Shown here: one piece after another, positions 1 through 9,953 of the stretch
How the letters are laid out: the number at the start of each line of letters is the position of its first letter
Numbering within the stretch: the first letter of the stretch is position 1
Assembly: GCF_000217715.1 (NCBI RefSeq)
Contig: NC_015666.1
Span: 1,004,270 to 1,068,269 of the forward strand
DNA: 64,000 bases
DNA from: Halopiger xanaduensis SH-6
GTDB taxonomy: Archaea > Halobacteriota > Halobacteria > Halobacteriales > Natrialbaceae
Direction of reading: 5' to 3'
Notes under the pieces: generated by a model
The model's input: the letters and a program-made list of their open reading frames with translations, nothing else
What the model was told of the DNA's origin: nothing
Databases searched by the model: none
Translations under genes and position numbers: made by a program

Positions 1-2
1 AC

Positions 3-158
3 GAGTGGCGCTGGCGGCTGGTCCACTGGAACGGCAACATCGTCGCCGACAGCGGCGAAGGGTACACGACGCGGAGCAACGCAAAGCGCGCCGCGCGAAG
101 CGTCATGCGAACCGCGCCGACCGCGCGGGTCACGGACCGCGACGCGGACGAGAACTGA
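3..158 (+). CDS. DUF1508 (YegP-like) protein, C-terminal part
   Basis: The window opens inside a gene; its last 51 codons are read in frame 3 and stop at TGA 156-158. The segment contains WRWRL, a tryptophan-rich strand, then NGNIVADSGEGY and SNAKRAARSV. This is the usual DUF1508 repeat: a beta strand, N-G-x-I-x-A-x-S-x-x-G-Y, then a helix starting S-x-x-N-A. The family is small and of unknown biochemical role. The 5' end lies outside the window, so a second repeat upstream cannot be excluded. The tail after the domain (TDRDADEN) is short and acidic. It ends about 24 bp before the convergent DUF547 gene. Confidence 0.75.
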   Translation, partial: EWRWRLVHWNGNIVADSGEGYTTRSNAKRAARSVMRTAPTARVTDRDADEN

Positions 159-181
159 CGATTCCGGTCGGTGAAGGCGGC

Positions 182-922
182 CTACGGACGCAGACCGTCG
201 ACTTCCACGTCGCCGTCGAGATCCACGTCGAGCGTCCGGTTCGCCGCCTCGTACTCGAACGCCGGCCGAGCGTCTTCAGGGATGGCGTTGTACGCCCGGA
301 GAAACGAGACGACGCCGCGCTTGCCGCCGAAATCGCCGCGGTACCACCGAAAGAGCTTCGGGACCGAGGCGACGTTCTCGTCGGCGTCGTACTCGACGGT
401 CTCCTCGAGAAACCACTCGACGTCGACGTCGAGATCGTCGTCGACGTCGGCCGGCGAGTAGACCGTGATCGGCGGCCGGTTCTCGATCCCGCGGGTCAGC
501 GCGAAGTGGATCCGCGGATCGCACTCCTCGAGTCGGAACCGCCGCTCGAACGACGACGGGAACGGTCGCGGCAGGTAGCCCAGTCCCCACGGGTGCTTCG
601 AGCTGCGCAACAGGCCGTGTTCGATGTCGTTGAGACTCAGCCACGCTCCGGCGACGGGAATCCGATCGCGGGCGACGAACTTCCAGCGGGCGAGTCGCCC
701 CCCCTCGAGAAGCCCCGGGTCTTCCTCCAAGCGCAACTGGGCGTAGGCGTTGTAGCAGTTGAGCCAGAAGGCGAGTTTCCCCTCGCGAGTCGCCACTGCC
801 CGCTCCAGTCGGTCGCGATCGAGCGTCGCCAGCCGATCGCGGAGCCGGTCGGTGTCGCCCTCGGTCTTGACCGCGTAGAGGAGATCGCCCGAGAGGGAGA
901 GGGGATCGAGCTGAGTCGACAT
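182..922 (-). CDS. DUF547 domain protein
   Basis: The 246-residue protein is soluble and acidic, with no signal peptide or membrane segment. FWLNCYNAYAQ near residues 52-62, followed by a stretch ending in NDIEHGLLR and then DPRIHFALTRG near 134-144, is the conserved core of DUF547. That core is thiol-protease-like: the Cys in NCYNA and the His in DPRIHFAL are its recurrent polar residues. No reaction has been established for the family as far as I know. The ATG at 922 is supported by a CTTAAA TATA-like box on the minus strand near 949-954, about 27 bp upstream, consistent with a leaderless transcript. It diverges from the AI-2E family transporter gene. Confidence 0.85.
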   Translation of the reverse strand: MSTQLDPLSLSGDLLYAVKTEGDTDRLRDRLATLDRDRLERAVATREGKLAFWLNCYNAYAQLRLEEDPGLLEGGRLARWKFVARDRIPVAGAWLSLNDIEHGLLRSSKHPWGLGYLPRPFPSSFERRFRLEECDPRIHFALTRGIENRPPITVYSPADVDDDLDVDVEWFLEETVEYDADENVASVPKLFRWYRGDFGGKRGVVSFLRAYNAIPEDARPAFEYEAANRTLDVDLDGDVEVDGLRP

Positions 923-1043
923 TCGTTCGTGGGTTCGACTACCACACCCTTTAAGTCGTGTGGCTGGTGGCGCCGACAGTCTCGCGGACGGATATGTCTA
1001 TCCAAGGCCCAGCTTTATTCGGCCGTACGTGGACGGATTCGGC

Positions 1044-2069
1044 GTGAACCTCAGTCGCGGCTATCTGCTGGCGCTCGTCCTCCTCTTCGCGTACCTGTCG
1101 TGGCAACTCGTCACGCCGTTCGTCCAGTACGTCCTCGCCGCAATCCTGCTCGCGTTCGTCCTCTATCCCGGCCAGCGGCGCCTCGAGAACCACATTCCGT
1201 CGTCGATCTCCGCGTTCATCCTCGTCGTGTTCGCAGTGCTCGGGTTTATCCTTCCCTTCGTCCTCGTCATCGCGCTGGTCGCCGAAGACGCCGCGATGAT
1301 GCTCGAGTCGCTCGATCCGTCGACCTTCCAACTGTCCGATATCGAGGAGGAAATCCAGGCGGAGACGGGGATGAGCGTCAATATCAGCGAAACTATCGCC
1401 GGCTCCGCGGAACAGATCGGGACCGTCGCGCTCGAGCGGACGACCGAGTGGTTCGGCGTCCTCACGCACGCGCTGATCGGCCTCGGACTCGCGCTTTTCC
1501 TGCTCTACTACCTGCTCAAGGACGGCGACGACCTGCTCGGGTGGATTCGGTCGACGACGCCGCTGCCGGACGACGTCCAGCACGACCTCTACGACGAACT
1601 CGCGGAGGTCATGTGGGCCGTTCTGGCCGGTCACGTCCTGATCGCGATCATCCAGGGATTCATCGCCGGCATCGGCCTGTTCGCGACGGGGATCCCCAAC
1701 GCGGCGTTCTGGACGTTCGTCATGATCATCCTCGCGTTGATCCCGCTAATCGGCTCGTTTCTGGTGTGGGGGCCCGCGGTCGGCTACCTGCTGGTGACGG
1801 GCGAGCCGGTTCTCGCCGTCGTGTTGTTCCTGTACAGTACCGTCATCGTCGGCGTCTCGGACGACTACCTCCGACCGATCGTCGTCGATCGGTACGCCCA
1901 GCTCAACCCCGCGATCATCATTCTCGGCGTCCTCGGCGGGATCTACGCGTTCGGCGTCATGGGACTGTTCTTCGGTCCCGTTCTGCTCGGCGCGCTGCTC
2001 GCGACGCTCGACGTCGTCGACGAGCACTACGACCGGCTCGGCGGCGAGGAAAGCGGTGGCGCGGCCTAA
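1044..2069 (+). CDS. AI-2E family transporter (UPF0118 permease)
   Basis: About 341 residues with roughly eight hydrophobic segments. Two lie at the N-terminus, and a large soluble acidic insert (DPSTFQLSDIEEEIQ region) follows the third. The C-terminal block has the family pattern: GLALFLLYYLLKDG, a loop, then GFIAGIGL, LIPLIGSFLVWGPA, and YLRPIVV leading into the last helices ILGVLGGIYAFG and GLFFGPVL. Family members are inner-membrane permeases or Na+/H+ antiporters; the autoinducer-2 export role of the founder is not expected in an archaeon. The frame is open from 960, but I prefer GTG 1044: a CTTTATT TATA-like box at about 1012-1018 sits the right distance upstream for a leaderless start, and the protein then begins NLSRGYLLAL directly before the first membrane helix. 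Confidence 0.88.
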   Translation: MNLSRGYLLALVLLFAYLSWQLVTPFVQYVLAAILLAFVLYPGQRRLENHIPSSISAFILVVFAVLGFILPFVLVIALVAEDAAMMLESLDPSTFQLSDIEEEIQAETGMSVNISETIAGSAEQIGTVALERTTEWFGVLTHALIGLGLALFLLYYLLKDGDDLLGWIRSTTPLPDDVQHDLYDELAEVMWAVLAGHVLIAIIQGFIAGIGLFATGIPNAAFWTFVMIILALIPLIGSFLVWGPAVGYLLVTGEPVLAVVLFLYSTVIVGVSDDYLRPIVVDRYAQLNPAIIILGVLGGIYAFGVMGLFFGPVLLGALLATLDVVDEHYDRLGGEESGGAA

Positions 2070-2109
2070 CGGCCGCGCGGGCTGCGAAAAGCGGTTCGGC
2101 AGTGCGTCG

Positions 2110-3168
2110 TCAGTTACCGGCGGCGCCGGTACCGGCCCCGCCGGTCCCGGTACCTGCACCTGCACCAGCGCCGGCGCCGGCACCGGCGCCAGCACCCGCT
2201 CCGGGCTGGGGCTCCTCGCCCGGCACGGACGGCGTTCCTGACGCCTTATCGCCGGTCACGAGGAACTCGAGGACGTTGCCGATGAGCACCTCGTTGTCGG
2301 CGACGTTGTGCGTCGCGGTCGTCATGAAGCCGGTGTCGCCGACGGCGACGGTGTTGCCGCTGCGCGCGACGACGCCGTACTCGTCGGCCACGCGGTTTTC
2401 GGAGTGTTCGGTCGTCGCGGTCGTCGTGAGGAGGGTCGTCTCCTCCGAGACGACCGGCGTCGGCGCGTCGAAGACGACCTCGTCGACGCCCTCGGTGAGC
2501 GTCGAGTTGACCGCCGGCGTCGCGGTGATCGTCCGGTAGTTGGTCTCGTAGTTCTCCATGTCGTAGAGGTAGCCGGTGTCGTAGGCGATGCCGAGCGGGG
2601 AGGAGACCGACTCGACCTCGCCGCTACCGGCTGCCGCGGTACCCGTGAGCGACCCGAGGAGGGCCGTCGCCGTGCCGCCCGTTTCCGGCCCGGCCGCGAC
2701 CATCACTCGGCCGCCGGCGCCTTCGAACTCGGAGACGACGTCGGCTTCGGCGCTGGTGTACCGCGTGCCGGGTTCGACGACGATCAGCGCGTCGGCGTCC
2801 TGCAGCGTCTCGGCGAGCGCGACGTCGGGGTCTTGTCCGAGCCCGGACTGGCCCTGCGCGTGGTACTCGACGGTGTGACCCTCAGCCGTCAGCGCCGAGA
2901 CGACCGGCTGGAGGTCGCTTCTGGACACGTCGTTCGCGTGCGCGACGTCGATCACGACGGTCTTGTCGGTGCCGTCGTCGTCGAAGCTGATCTCGCCGCT
3001 TCGCTCGAGTTCGGGCACGTCGGTCGCACCGGGCTGGAGGTGGTTCTGCTCGACCGTCGGGCGCTCGGTCGAGCCCTGGTTGGTGATCATTCCGGCGCCG
3101 GCGACGGCGCTCACCGAGAGCGCGACGACGAGGACGAACACCGCGAGTCGGCCACGAAGGCTGCTCAT
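2110..3168 (-). CDS. Secreted DUF4350-like protein with Gly-Ala tail
   Basis: The 352-residue protein starts with a Sec-type signal or anchor (LAVFVLVVALSVSAVAGAG, residues 8-26). The body matches the DUF4350 pattern: TVVIDVAHAN, then helix-strand alternation to DADALIVVEPGTRYTSAEADVV and GGRVMVAAGPETGG, a Rossmann-like layer often seen in gliding-motility or ABC-associated proteins. The last 30 or so residues are a low-complexity run of Gly-Ala and Gly-Thr dipeptides. Its ATG overlaps the stop of sppA by four bases (3165-3168), so the two are translationally coupled. The protein is probably exported and may be a partner or substrate of the peptidase; that is inference from the operon only. 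Confidence 0.75.
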   Translation of the reverse strand: MSSLRGRLAVFVLVVALSVSAVAGAGMITNQGSTERPTVEQNHLQPGATDVPELERSGEISFDDDGTDKTVVIDVAHANDVSRSDLQPVVSALTAEGHTVEYHAQGQSGLGQDPDVALAETLQDADALIVVEPGTRYTSAEADVVSEFEGAGGRVMVAAGPETGGTATALLGSLTGTAAAGSGEVESVSSPLGIAYDTGYLYDMENYETNYRTITATPAVNSTLTEGVDEVVFDAPTPVVSEETTLLTTTATTEHSENRVADEYGVVARSGNTVAVGDTGFMTTATHNVADNEVLIGNVLEFLVTGDKASGTPSVPGEEPQPGAGAGAGAGAGAGAGAGTGTGGAGTGAAGN

Positions 3169-4178
3169 GCTCCCTCACCTCCGTGCTGGGCGGCCGTGTT
3201 GTCCGTCGTCGTATTCGCCTCCGCGCCCGCGGGCTGGGCCGCTGTCGCCGTCGTCGCATCGGCGTCCGTCGGCTGGCTCGTCTCCACGATGTTCTCGCCC
3301 TCGACGGTACCCCACAGCGCGAGGAACGCGGGCGTGTTGACGTCGCCGTACTCGCCGAAGGTCTGTTCGTGGCTCCGTTCGACCTTCGTGCCGTCCTCGA
3401 GGAGGATCACGCCGGAGGAGAGCGAGTCGCGCTCCATCTCGACGACCTCGTAGTCCTCGAGACCGGCCCGTTCGGCGGCCGAGCCGATCGCGACGTCTCG
3501 GTCGCCGATCTCGTCCGCGAGGCCGTTCTCGACGCTCTCCATGCCGGTGTAGGTCTTCGCGTAGGAGAGTTCCGTCTCGCTAAGCTCGAGGTCGTCGCCG
3601 CGGTGTTCCATCACCGAACCGATGAACGTCTGCTTCATCTTCTCGACCTGCCGTTTGATCTCGGCCTCGTTCGAGCCGACCTTGTCCGGGCCGGTCGCGA
3701 TCATCCCCTCGCTCATCGGCATATCGGTGTAGGTCGCTCGGACGCCGATGCTGCCGACCGTCGAACTCGGGCTGACGTAGATTTCGTCGCTCGGCGCGAT
3801 CATGTAGTAGCCGCCCGACGCGCCGGTCGACTGGACGTTCGCGACGACGGGCATCTCCTCGGCCGTCCGATCGACGGCCAGGTAGAGGCTCTCGCTGGCC
3901 GTCACGCCGCCGCCGGGGCTATCGACCTGCAGGACGACGGCGTCGATCGATTCGTTTTCCCGCGCTTCTCGGAGGTCGTCGGTCACCCCGTCGGCGACCG
4001 ACTCGGTTATCGACCGGTCCATCTCGATTACTGCGACCGTCCCGTCCGGACTGCTCGTCGCGCCCCACGCCATGGGGGCGACCGCCGCGCCGACGAGCAG
4101 CGCGACGACGACGACCGTCACGTACGACCGTGCGACCGTCCCGAGCGCGTCTCGGATTGTAGATGTTGTACCGCTCAT
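3165..4178 (-). CDS. sppA: Signal peptide peptidase SppA, S49 family
   Basis: The 337-residue membrane-anchored serine protease has one N-terminal transmembrane segment (about residues 18-40) and the active domain outside. VDSPGGGV (85-92) is the S49 loop. S121 in GASGGYYMI is the expected nucleophile, and a lysine in the segment GPDKVGSNEAE (K166 by motif) the general base of the Ser-Lys dyad. The family cleaves leftover signal peptides within the membrane. A Ser/Thr/Ala-rich acidic tail follows about residue 290. The upstream DNA (4180-4260) is AT-rich; GTTTTGAT on the minus strand near 4200-4207 is the best TATA candidate for the ATG at 4178. First gene of the sppA-DUF4350 operon. Confidence 0.9.
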   Translation of the reverse strand: MSGTTSTIRDALGTVARSYVTVVVVALLVGAAVAPMAWGATSSPDGTVAVIEMDRSITESVADGVTDDLREARENESIDAVVLQVDSPGGGVTASESLYLAVDRTAEEMPVVANVQSTGASGGYYMIAPSDEIYVSPSSTVGSIGVRATYTDMPMSEGMIATGPDKVGSNEAEIKRQVEKMKQTFIGSVMEHRGDDLELSETELSYAKTYTGMESVENGLADEIGDRDVAIGSAAERAGLEDYEVVEMERDSLSSGVILLEDGTKVERSHEQTFGEYGDVNTPAFLALWGTVEGENIVETSQPTDADATTATAAQPAGAEANTTTDNTAAQHGGEGA

Positions 4179-4427
4179 ATTTCAGTGCGAATTACAATCA
4201 AAACCGCCAACATAAAAAATATTCTATTCTATTTACATTTATTTTACTACACTAACGGCTAACCGAAGGCGAATCGCGACGGAAACGGCGTCGTCCCACC
4301 ACTGCACCCGCGCTGCAGTCCGTACGCGGCGCTCGCTCGTTGTGACGCCGTACGTAGCTACCTATAAAAGAGGGAAGTGACCGTTTTCCAACCGTGAAAC
4401 CGCGCCCTCGCGCCGCCTGCGGCCGTC

Positions 4428-5798
4428 TCAGTCGTCCGCCGGCACGGGCCGTTCGTCCCCGGACAGGAGCGGCGTCCCGTCGGCTTTCGGCCCCAGCTGC
4501 GGGCCGAACGGCGGGTCGTCGGGATCGATGACGCGCCGTTTCTCGTAGTCGGTCGACCGTTCGACCGGAATCCGGCCGATCGAGCTGATCATCTCGACGT
4601 AGTCCTCGAACGAGCGGAACTCGCCGTAACCGCCGCCGGCGCGCTTGGTGATCTCCTCCGAGAGGATCGTTCCCATGAAGTCGTCGGCGCCGCAGTTTAA
4701 CATCTTCAGGCCCTGCTCGTCGCCGTACTTGACCCACGAGGACTGGACGTGGTCGACGTTGTCGAGGAAGAGCCGCGAGACGGCGATCATGAGTTCGTCC
4801 TCGTCGGTGCTCGGGCCGCTCGAGACGACGTCGTGTTCGAACAGCGGCGTGTTCTGGTGGACGAACGAGAGGGGCACGAACTCCGTGATGTTCCCGGTCC
4901 GGTCCTGTAGGTCCCGCACCCGTTTCAGGTGGAGCGCGCGGTGGGCCTCGTTCTCGACGTGGCCGTACATGATCGTCGCGGTCATCCCGAGGCCGACGTT
5001 CGCCGCGGCTTCCATCGCCTCGAGCCAGTCGTCGGTGCCGATCTTGCCGGGGCAGATCACGTCACGGACCTCCTCGACGAGGATTTCGGCGGCCGTCCCC
5101 GGCACGGTGTCGAGGCCGGCGTCTTTCAGCCGCCGGAAGACCTCCTCGTAGGACCAGTCGGTCCCGCGGCGGGCGTGGTAGGCCTCCTCGGGGGTCATCG
5201 AGTGGACGTGGACGCCGTCGACGTTCATCGCCGAAATCTGGTCGACGTAGGTGCCGGGACTGGTCTCGTAGACCGCTGGCGGCTTGTAGTTGACTTCCTT
5301 CGGGTTCGGGTGCGCGTCGAGGAGCTCCCGGTGTTCCTCGTCCAGCGCGAACGCGGGGTGGAGCCCGGAGACCGAACAGACCTCGTAGATGCCCCGTTCG
5401 ACGGCGTCTTTGACGATCTCGCGGGACTCGTCGGGCGTCTTCGTGAAGCCGGCCGTCTCCATCTCGGTCTCGCGCTCGAAGGTGTGGGCGGCGTCCTTGA
5501 AGTTACAGAACAGACAGCCGACGTTACAGGCCGTCGTCACGTTGTTGTTCAGGTTCGCAGTGAAGGTGACCTCCTCGCCGACGACCTCGGCGCGTCGCCG
5601 ATCGGCGGCCTCGAGGACCCGTTCCTTGCGCCGGCGGTCGATCCCGTCGGTGTCGGTGCCCGTCGTGAGCAACTCGATCGCGTCGTCGACCGCGAGTCGG
5701 TCGCCGTCGCGCGCCTTCGCGAGTGCGTTCTCGAACGATTGGTCGGTCTCGGGAACGTGGTCGAAGGCCAGGTCGGCCTCGGTCACCGGTTGCTCCAT
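4428..5798 (-). CDS. cofH: FO synthase subunit 2, CofH (radical SAM)
   Basis: CofH joins 4-hydroxybenzyl chemistry from tyrosine to 5-amino-6-ribitylaminouracil in making FO, the chromophore of coenzyme F420. The 456-residue protein has the radical SAM cluster motif CNVGCLFC (C-x3-C-x2-C) following the family phrase LNNNVTTACN. Other conserved blocks are VCSVSGLHP, HVHSMTPEE, GTAAEILV, MYGHVE and FVPLSFVHQNTP. The frame is open to 6095, but the codons beyond 5798 are low-complexity Arg/Pro/Thr sequence antisense to the transducer gene. ATG 5798 opens a normal N-terminus (MEQPVTEADLAFDHVPE). Its partner cofG is not adjacent, which is common in haloarchaea. Confidence 0.93.
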   Translation of the reverse strand: MEQPVTEADLAFDHVPETDQSFENALAKARDGDRLAVDDAIELLTTGTDTDGIDRRRKERVLEAADRRRAEVVGEEVTFTANLNNNVTTACNVGCLFCNFKDAAHTFERETEMETAGFTKTPDESREIVKDAVERGIYEVCSVSGLHPAFALDEEHRELLDAHPNPKEVNYKPPAVYETSPGTYVDQISAMNVDGVHVHSMTPEEAYHARRGTDWSYEEVFRRLKDAGLDTVPGTAAEILVEEVRDVICPGKIGTDDWLEAMEAAANVGLGMTATIMYGHVENEAHRALHLKRVRDLQDRTGNITEFVPLSFVHQNTPLFEHDVVSSGPSTDEDELMIAVSRLFLDNVDHVQSSWVKYGDEQGLKMLNCGADDFMGTILSEEITKRAGGGYGEFRSFEDYVEMISSIGRIPVERSTDYEKRRVIDPDDPPFGPQLGPKADGTPLLSGDERPVPADD

Positions 5799-5880
5799 CG
5801 TCACTACACTGAGGGTACAGCGAGAAAAACGTAGTGATAACGGCGATCCGATTCGCCCGTCTGGGATCGCGGCCGGCGTC

Positions 5881-8532
5881 TCACTCCGAGCCGGAGGCGT
5901 CGCTCTCGTCGTACTCGAGGACGACGTCGTCGGTTTCGTCGCCGGTCCTGGTTTCGTCGGTCGCAGGCGCGTCGTCCGTCTCGGCGGCCTCGAGCGCGCG
6001 GCGGTCGCCGTCCGTCTCGTCCGCAGGGAGTGCGGGGTCGGCGTCGGATTCGGGATCGGTTTCGGGCCCGGCGTCGTCACCGTCTCGATTCGCACTCCCG
6101 TCGGCTTCCGTCCCGTCAGTCTCGCGTTCCTCGCTCCCGACGTCGAACGCGTCGAGCGAGGTCCGGAGGTCGTCGGCCATCTCGGTCAGCGACTGCGTCC
6201 CGGCCGAGACGTCGGAGACGGTCGCGGTCTGTTCTTCGGCGGCGGCGGCAACGTTTTCCGTCTCGTCTTTCGTCTCCTCGCTGATCTCGGTCGCCTCGTC
6301 GACCATGGTGACGACCCGTTCGCTGGCGCGGGCCTGCTCGTCGGTCGCGTCGTTGATCGACTGGACGCCGGCGTTGGCCTCCTCGACCTGCTCGGCGATC
6401 GCGTCGATCGCTTCGATGCCGTCGTCGACGACCGCGGTCCCCTCGTCGACCTGCTCGCGCATGCGGTCGATCTCCGCGACGGTTTCGGCGACCGACTCCT
6501 CGACGCTGCCGATCAGTTCGTCGACCTCCTGGGTCGCCTCGCCGGTCTCCTCGGCGAGCGATTTGACCTCGTTGGCGACGACGGCAAACCCGTCGCCTTC
6601 CTCGCCCGCGCCGGCCGCCTCGATCGACGCGTTGAGCGCGAGCAGGTTCGTCTGCTCGGCGATGTCGTCGATCAGGTCGACGATCTCCCGGATTTGATCC
6701 ATCTCCTCGTCCAGTTGCGCGACCTGCTCGGTGATTTCGTCCGCTCTGTCCTCGAGCCGGTCCATTTCCGTCCGGATCTCGCCGGTCGCCTCGCTGGCGT
6801 CGTCGGCGCGGTCGGCGGCGGTTTCGGAGACGCTGGCGACGTCGTCGGCCGTCGAGGCGATCTCCTCGACGGTCGCCGAGAGGTCGTTCATCTCCCCGTA
6901 GACTTCCCGGAAGCGGTCGCTCTGGTCCGCCGTCGCGGTGGCGATCTCCTCGGCGGACTCGCTCACCTCGCCGCTGGCCCGTTCGATCTCCTCGACCCGG
7001 CCCGTCACGTCGGCGCTGACCCGATCGACGTCCTCGGCCAGGTCCTGAATGTCGACGATCGTCGCTTCGAGGTCCTCGAGCATCCCGTTGAACGCGGTTG
7101 CGATCTCGGCTAGCGCCTCGTTGTCGACGTCTTCGTCGAGCCGCCGGGTGAAGTCGCCCGCCGCGGCGTCGTTCATCACGTCGCCGAACTCGGCGGCCTT
7201 CCGCTCGAGGCGTTCGGCGAGTCGTTCGGCCTCGCGGCGGGCCTCCGCTGCCTCCTCTTTGGACGCCTCGGCGTCGGCCTTGGAGGCCTCGAGATCGTCG
7301 ATGTAGCTCTCGAGTTCGCGCCGCATCGTCTCGAGGGAGTCGCCGAGTTGACCGGGGACGTCCCGCTCGAGGGCGGGATCGTCGAACTCCTGGCGGGCGA
7401 TGGCGTCGGCCTGGGCGGCGGCCGTGCCGAGGTACTGGCGGATGCCCTCGAAGGCGGTTCGGACCTGGCCGACCTCGTCGACCCGGCCGTCGTCGTCGAT
7501 TTCGATGTCGGTGTCGCCGCGGGAGAGGGCGGTCGCGTCCGCCGCGAGGTCGTCCATCGCGCGGGCGGTCGTGCGTCCGAGCGTCGCGCCGATCACGAGA
7601 AACCCGGCCAGCGAGAGGACGATCAGGCCGCCGAGCGACCGGCCGACGGAGCTGGTGAGCGCGTAGGCGTTCGACTGCGGGGCGTGGGAGACGAGCGCCC
7701 AGTCGGTTCTCTCGATGTCGGCGTAGGCGACGACTTCGTCCGTATCGTCGTATTCGACGATGCCGCTGGCGTGCTCTTGATTCGCGACCGCGTCGACGAC
7801 GTAGCTTTCGGCCCCCTCGCGGTAGGGCGCCTGGATCGCGGTTTCGTTCCCGCTGAACTCGACGACGCCCTTTCCGGTATCGACGACCTCGGTGTGCTGA
7901 CCGTCGATCGGATCGGCGAACCCGTCCGCCATCTCGCTGGCGGAGATTTCGATCATCACCGCGGTGTCGCCGTTCGTCTCGGCCACTTTCCCGAAGAACG
8001 CGACGAGTTGCTCGCCGTCGCGCTCGTAGACGTCGGAGTAGACGACGTCGTCGTTCATCGCGCCGCGGTAGTCGAACTCCGAGATCCTGTCGTCCGTCCT
8101 GACGTGGAGCGTGAGATTGAGGTCCTGAATATTGGTGCCGACCGCGCCGTCCTCGCTACTGTGGGTAATCTCCTCGGTCCACAGATCGACGTAGTGCACC
8201 GCGTAGACCTCCGACGACATCGCCTCCTGTTCCTCGGCTAACGTCGACTCGATCTCCGCGTCGGAGCCGTCGGTCAACACGCCGTACGAGGAGAGCATTC
8301 GCACCGACTCCTCCTGACTGTCGATCCAGTCTGCAAAGTCGTTCGCCTCGCCGACGGCGTTCAGTTCCATCTCCGCCTGGACGTTCGTCGTGACGTCGCC
8401 CGTGATATCGACGTAGAAAAACAGCGCGACCGCGCTCGTCAGCACCAGAATAACGGCGATACTGACGCCGAACTTCAAGAGATAGCTTTCCCGAACCCGC
8501 TCGGGAACGACCCGCTCGATGAAATCCAACAT
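5881..8532 (-). CDS. Methyl-accepting chemotaxis (Htr-type) transducer
   Basis: The 883-residue halobacterial transducer has TM1 at about residues 20-43, an extracellular sensor of roughly 255 residues with the strand-helix spacing of a double-Cache domain, and TM2 at about 301-319. A HAMP region follows from about 320, then a second HAMP-like linker and a long coiled coil. The signalling hairpin tip includes [17 protein letters not shown] and [15 protein letters not shown], where CheW and CheA dock. Gln/Glu pairs around the tip are potential methylation sites. The C-terminal 80 residues are an acidic Asp/Glu/Thr-rich tail typical of halophiles. The ligand cannot be told from sequence. No che genes are nearby, so it is an orphan transducer gene. 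It diverges from purC across about 200 bp. Confidence 0.93.
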   Translation of the reverse strand: MLDFIERVVPERVRESYLLKFGVSIAVILVLTSAVALFFYVDITGDVTTNVQAEMELNAVGEANDFADWIDSQEESVRMLSSYGVLTDGSDAEIESTLAEEQEAMSSEVYAVHYVDLWTEEITHSSEDGAVGTNIQDLNLTLHVRTDDRISEFDYRGAMNDDVVYSDVYERDGEQLVAFFGKVAETNGDTAVMIEISASEMADGFADPIDGQHTEVVDTGKGVVEFSGNETAIQAPYREGAESYVVDAVANQEHASGIVEYDDTDEVVAYADIERTDWALVSHAPQSNAYALTSSVGRSLGGLIVLSLAGFLVIGATLGRTTARAMDDLAADATALSRGDTDIEIDDDGRVDEVGQVRTAFEGIRQYLGTAAAQADAIARQEFDDPALERDVPGQLGDSLETMRRELESYIDDLEASKADAEASKEEAAEARREAERLAERLERKAAEFGDVMNDAAAGDFTRRLDEDVDNEALAEIATAFNGMLEDLEATIVDIQDLAEDVDRVSADVTGRVEEIERASGEVSESAEEIATATADQSDRFREVYGEMNDLSATVEEIASTADDVASVSETAADRADDASEATGEIRTEMDRLEDRADEITEQVAQLDEEMDQIREIVDLIDDIAEQTNLLALNASIEAAGAGEEGDGFAVVANEVKSLAEETGEATQEVDELIGSVEESVAETVAEIDRMREQVDEGTAVVDDGIEAIDAIAEQVEEANAGVQSINDATDEQARASERVVTMVDEATEISEETKDETENVAAAAEEQTATVSDVSAGTQSLTEMADDLRTSLDAFDVGSEERETDGTEADGSANRDGDDAGPETDPESDADPALPADETDGDRRALEAAETDDAPATDETRTGDETDDVVLEYDESDASGSE

Positions 8533-8738
8533 GTGGCAGATGTTTCACTATCGTGTAAAATCTGTTGTGGCCGTCGGCCCGCTTCGCGGCTCTGTCCGCT
8601 TGTTTTTGCCGTCTCGTGGCGCCCCGTTTTCAACCCATAATTATGATGGATCCGATCGGCCGATACTGAAACCTTCTTGGCACACGGCCTCGGCAACTCG
8701 AGTATGCGACACGGCGACTGTCCGTCGAGGTGGCACGC

Positions 8739-9779
8739 GTGACCAGCGTCAAAGAATTCCGCATCGAGGAGGACGCGACGGCCGACTCGCTCGGCCGCGG
8801 CTCGTTCGTCTTCACCGACGACTACTCGGTGTTCGACTGGGGCAAGATGCCCGACCAGATTCCGGAGAAGGGCGCCAGCCTCTGTACGATGGGCGCGTAC
8901 AACTTCGAACTGCTCGAGTCCGAAGGCGTGCCGACCCACTACCGCGGCGTCGTCGAACACGGCGCCGACAACGGCGAGAACGGCGAGGTCGTTTCCCTCG
9001 AGGAGGCCTCGAGCCCGCCCTGGGAGATGGCGATCGACCTCACGCAGGTGCCGGACCTGCCCAACGAGGGCCGGGAGTACGACTACGACAGCTACCACGA
9101 AGCGGCCGGCGAGAACTACCTGATCCCCCTCGAGATCGTCTTCCGGAACCGCGTGCCGGTCGGCTCGAGTCTGCGTCGCCGCACCGAACCCGCCGATCAC
9201 GGCCTCGACTTCGAGTCGTGGCCCGACGAGCCCGTCGACCTCGCGGAGCCGATCGTCGAGTTCTCCACGAAGTACGAGGAGGGCGACCGCTACCTCGAGC
9301 GCGAGGAAGCCGACTACATCGCGGGGACGGCCGACGTCGACGCCCTCGAGGACGTAGCGCTCGAGGTCAACCGGATCGTCACCGAGCAGGCCGAGTCGGC
9401 GGGACTCGACCATCAGGACGGCAAGATCGAGTGTCTGTACTACCAGGGGGAAATCCGCGTCGCGGACGTCGTCGGCACCTTCGACGAGAACCGCTTCAGC
9501 TACGAGGGCACCCAGCTCTCGAAGGAGGTACTGCGGCAGTACCACAAGCGGACCCAGCCCGAGTGGGTCCAGGCCGTCGAGCAGGCGAAAGCCGAGGCCA
9601 AGCGGGAGGACGTCGCCGACTGGAAGTCGCTGTGTGACGTCGATCCGGAGCCGCTCGCAGACGAGGTCGTCGAGACTGCCCGCGACATGTACTGCGCCGG
9701 GGCCAACGCCTACACCGGCCGGGAGTTGTTCGACGCGCCGCCGCTCTCGAGTGCGATCGGTGCGGTTCGACGGCTGTAA
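8739..9779 (+). CDS. purC: SAICAR synthase PurC
   Basis: This enzyme ligates aspartate to CAIR with ATP in purine synthesis. The protein is 346 residues. [13 protein letters not shown] near the N-terminus is the ATP-binding hairpin, and [21 protein letters not shown] (residues about 126-146, quoted without its final residue positions) holds the substrate-binding arginine and serine. [12 protein letters not shown] follows, and [18 protein letters not shown] with FDENRF form the late metal/aspartate-binding part. GTG at 8739 is preferred over the GTG at 8730 because the protein then begins MTSVKEFR, the usual haloarchaeal N-terminus. purS, purQ and purU lie within 6 kb but in separate transcription units. 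Confidence 0.93.
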   Translation: MTSVKEFRIEEDATADSLGRGSFVFTDDYSVFDWGKMPDQIPEKGASLCTMGAYNFELLESEGVPTHYRGVVEHGADNGENGEVVSLEEASSPPWEMAIDLTQVPDLPNEGREYDYDSYHEAAGENYLIPLEIVFRNRVPVGSSLRRRTEPADHGLDFESWPDEPVDLAEPIVEFSTKYEEGDRYLEREEADYIAGTADVDALEDVALEVNRIVTEQAESAGLDHQDGKIECLYYQGEIRVADVVGTFDENRFSYEGTQLSKEVLRQYHKRTQPEWVQAVEQAKAEAKREDVADWKSLCDVDPEPLADEVVETARDMYCAGANAYTGRELFDAPPLSSAIGAVRRL

Positions 9780-9858
9780 TCCGGTGCGGTCCGCCACTTC
9801 GATCGCGCCGTCGGCACAGTCTCGACCTCGACGCTGGCGTCGGCTCGACCGCCGTCGC

Positions 9859-9877
9859 CCACCGCAGAATGCGGTGG
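9859..9877 (+). terminator. Perfect 8-bp hairpin downstream of purC
   Basis: CCACCGCA, a three-base GAA loop and TGCGGTGG form an uninterrupted 8-bp stem about 80 bp after the purC stop and about 77 bp before the next start. No T-run follows, so this may be a 3'-end stabiliser or processing signal rather than a factor-independent terminator. Confidence 0.4.
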
Positions 9878-9953
9878 ATGCTACCGTATGGCGCGCTCGA
9901 GACGGATAAGTAACCCTCATATTGGGGGACAAAACACATTCTACCGAGCGTCA

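Noticed and set aside
5-2539. 844-codon open frame on the plus strand
   Set aside because: It is Arg-rich and antisense to the DUF547 gene, then out of frame over the AI-2E family transporter; GC-rich third positions leave such frames open by chance.
4252-4427. TATA-like CCTATAAAAG and a short frame between cofH and sppA
   Set aside because: No start codon at a fitting distance on either strand and the frame is Arg-rich; left as non-coding.
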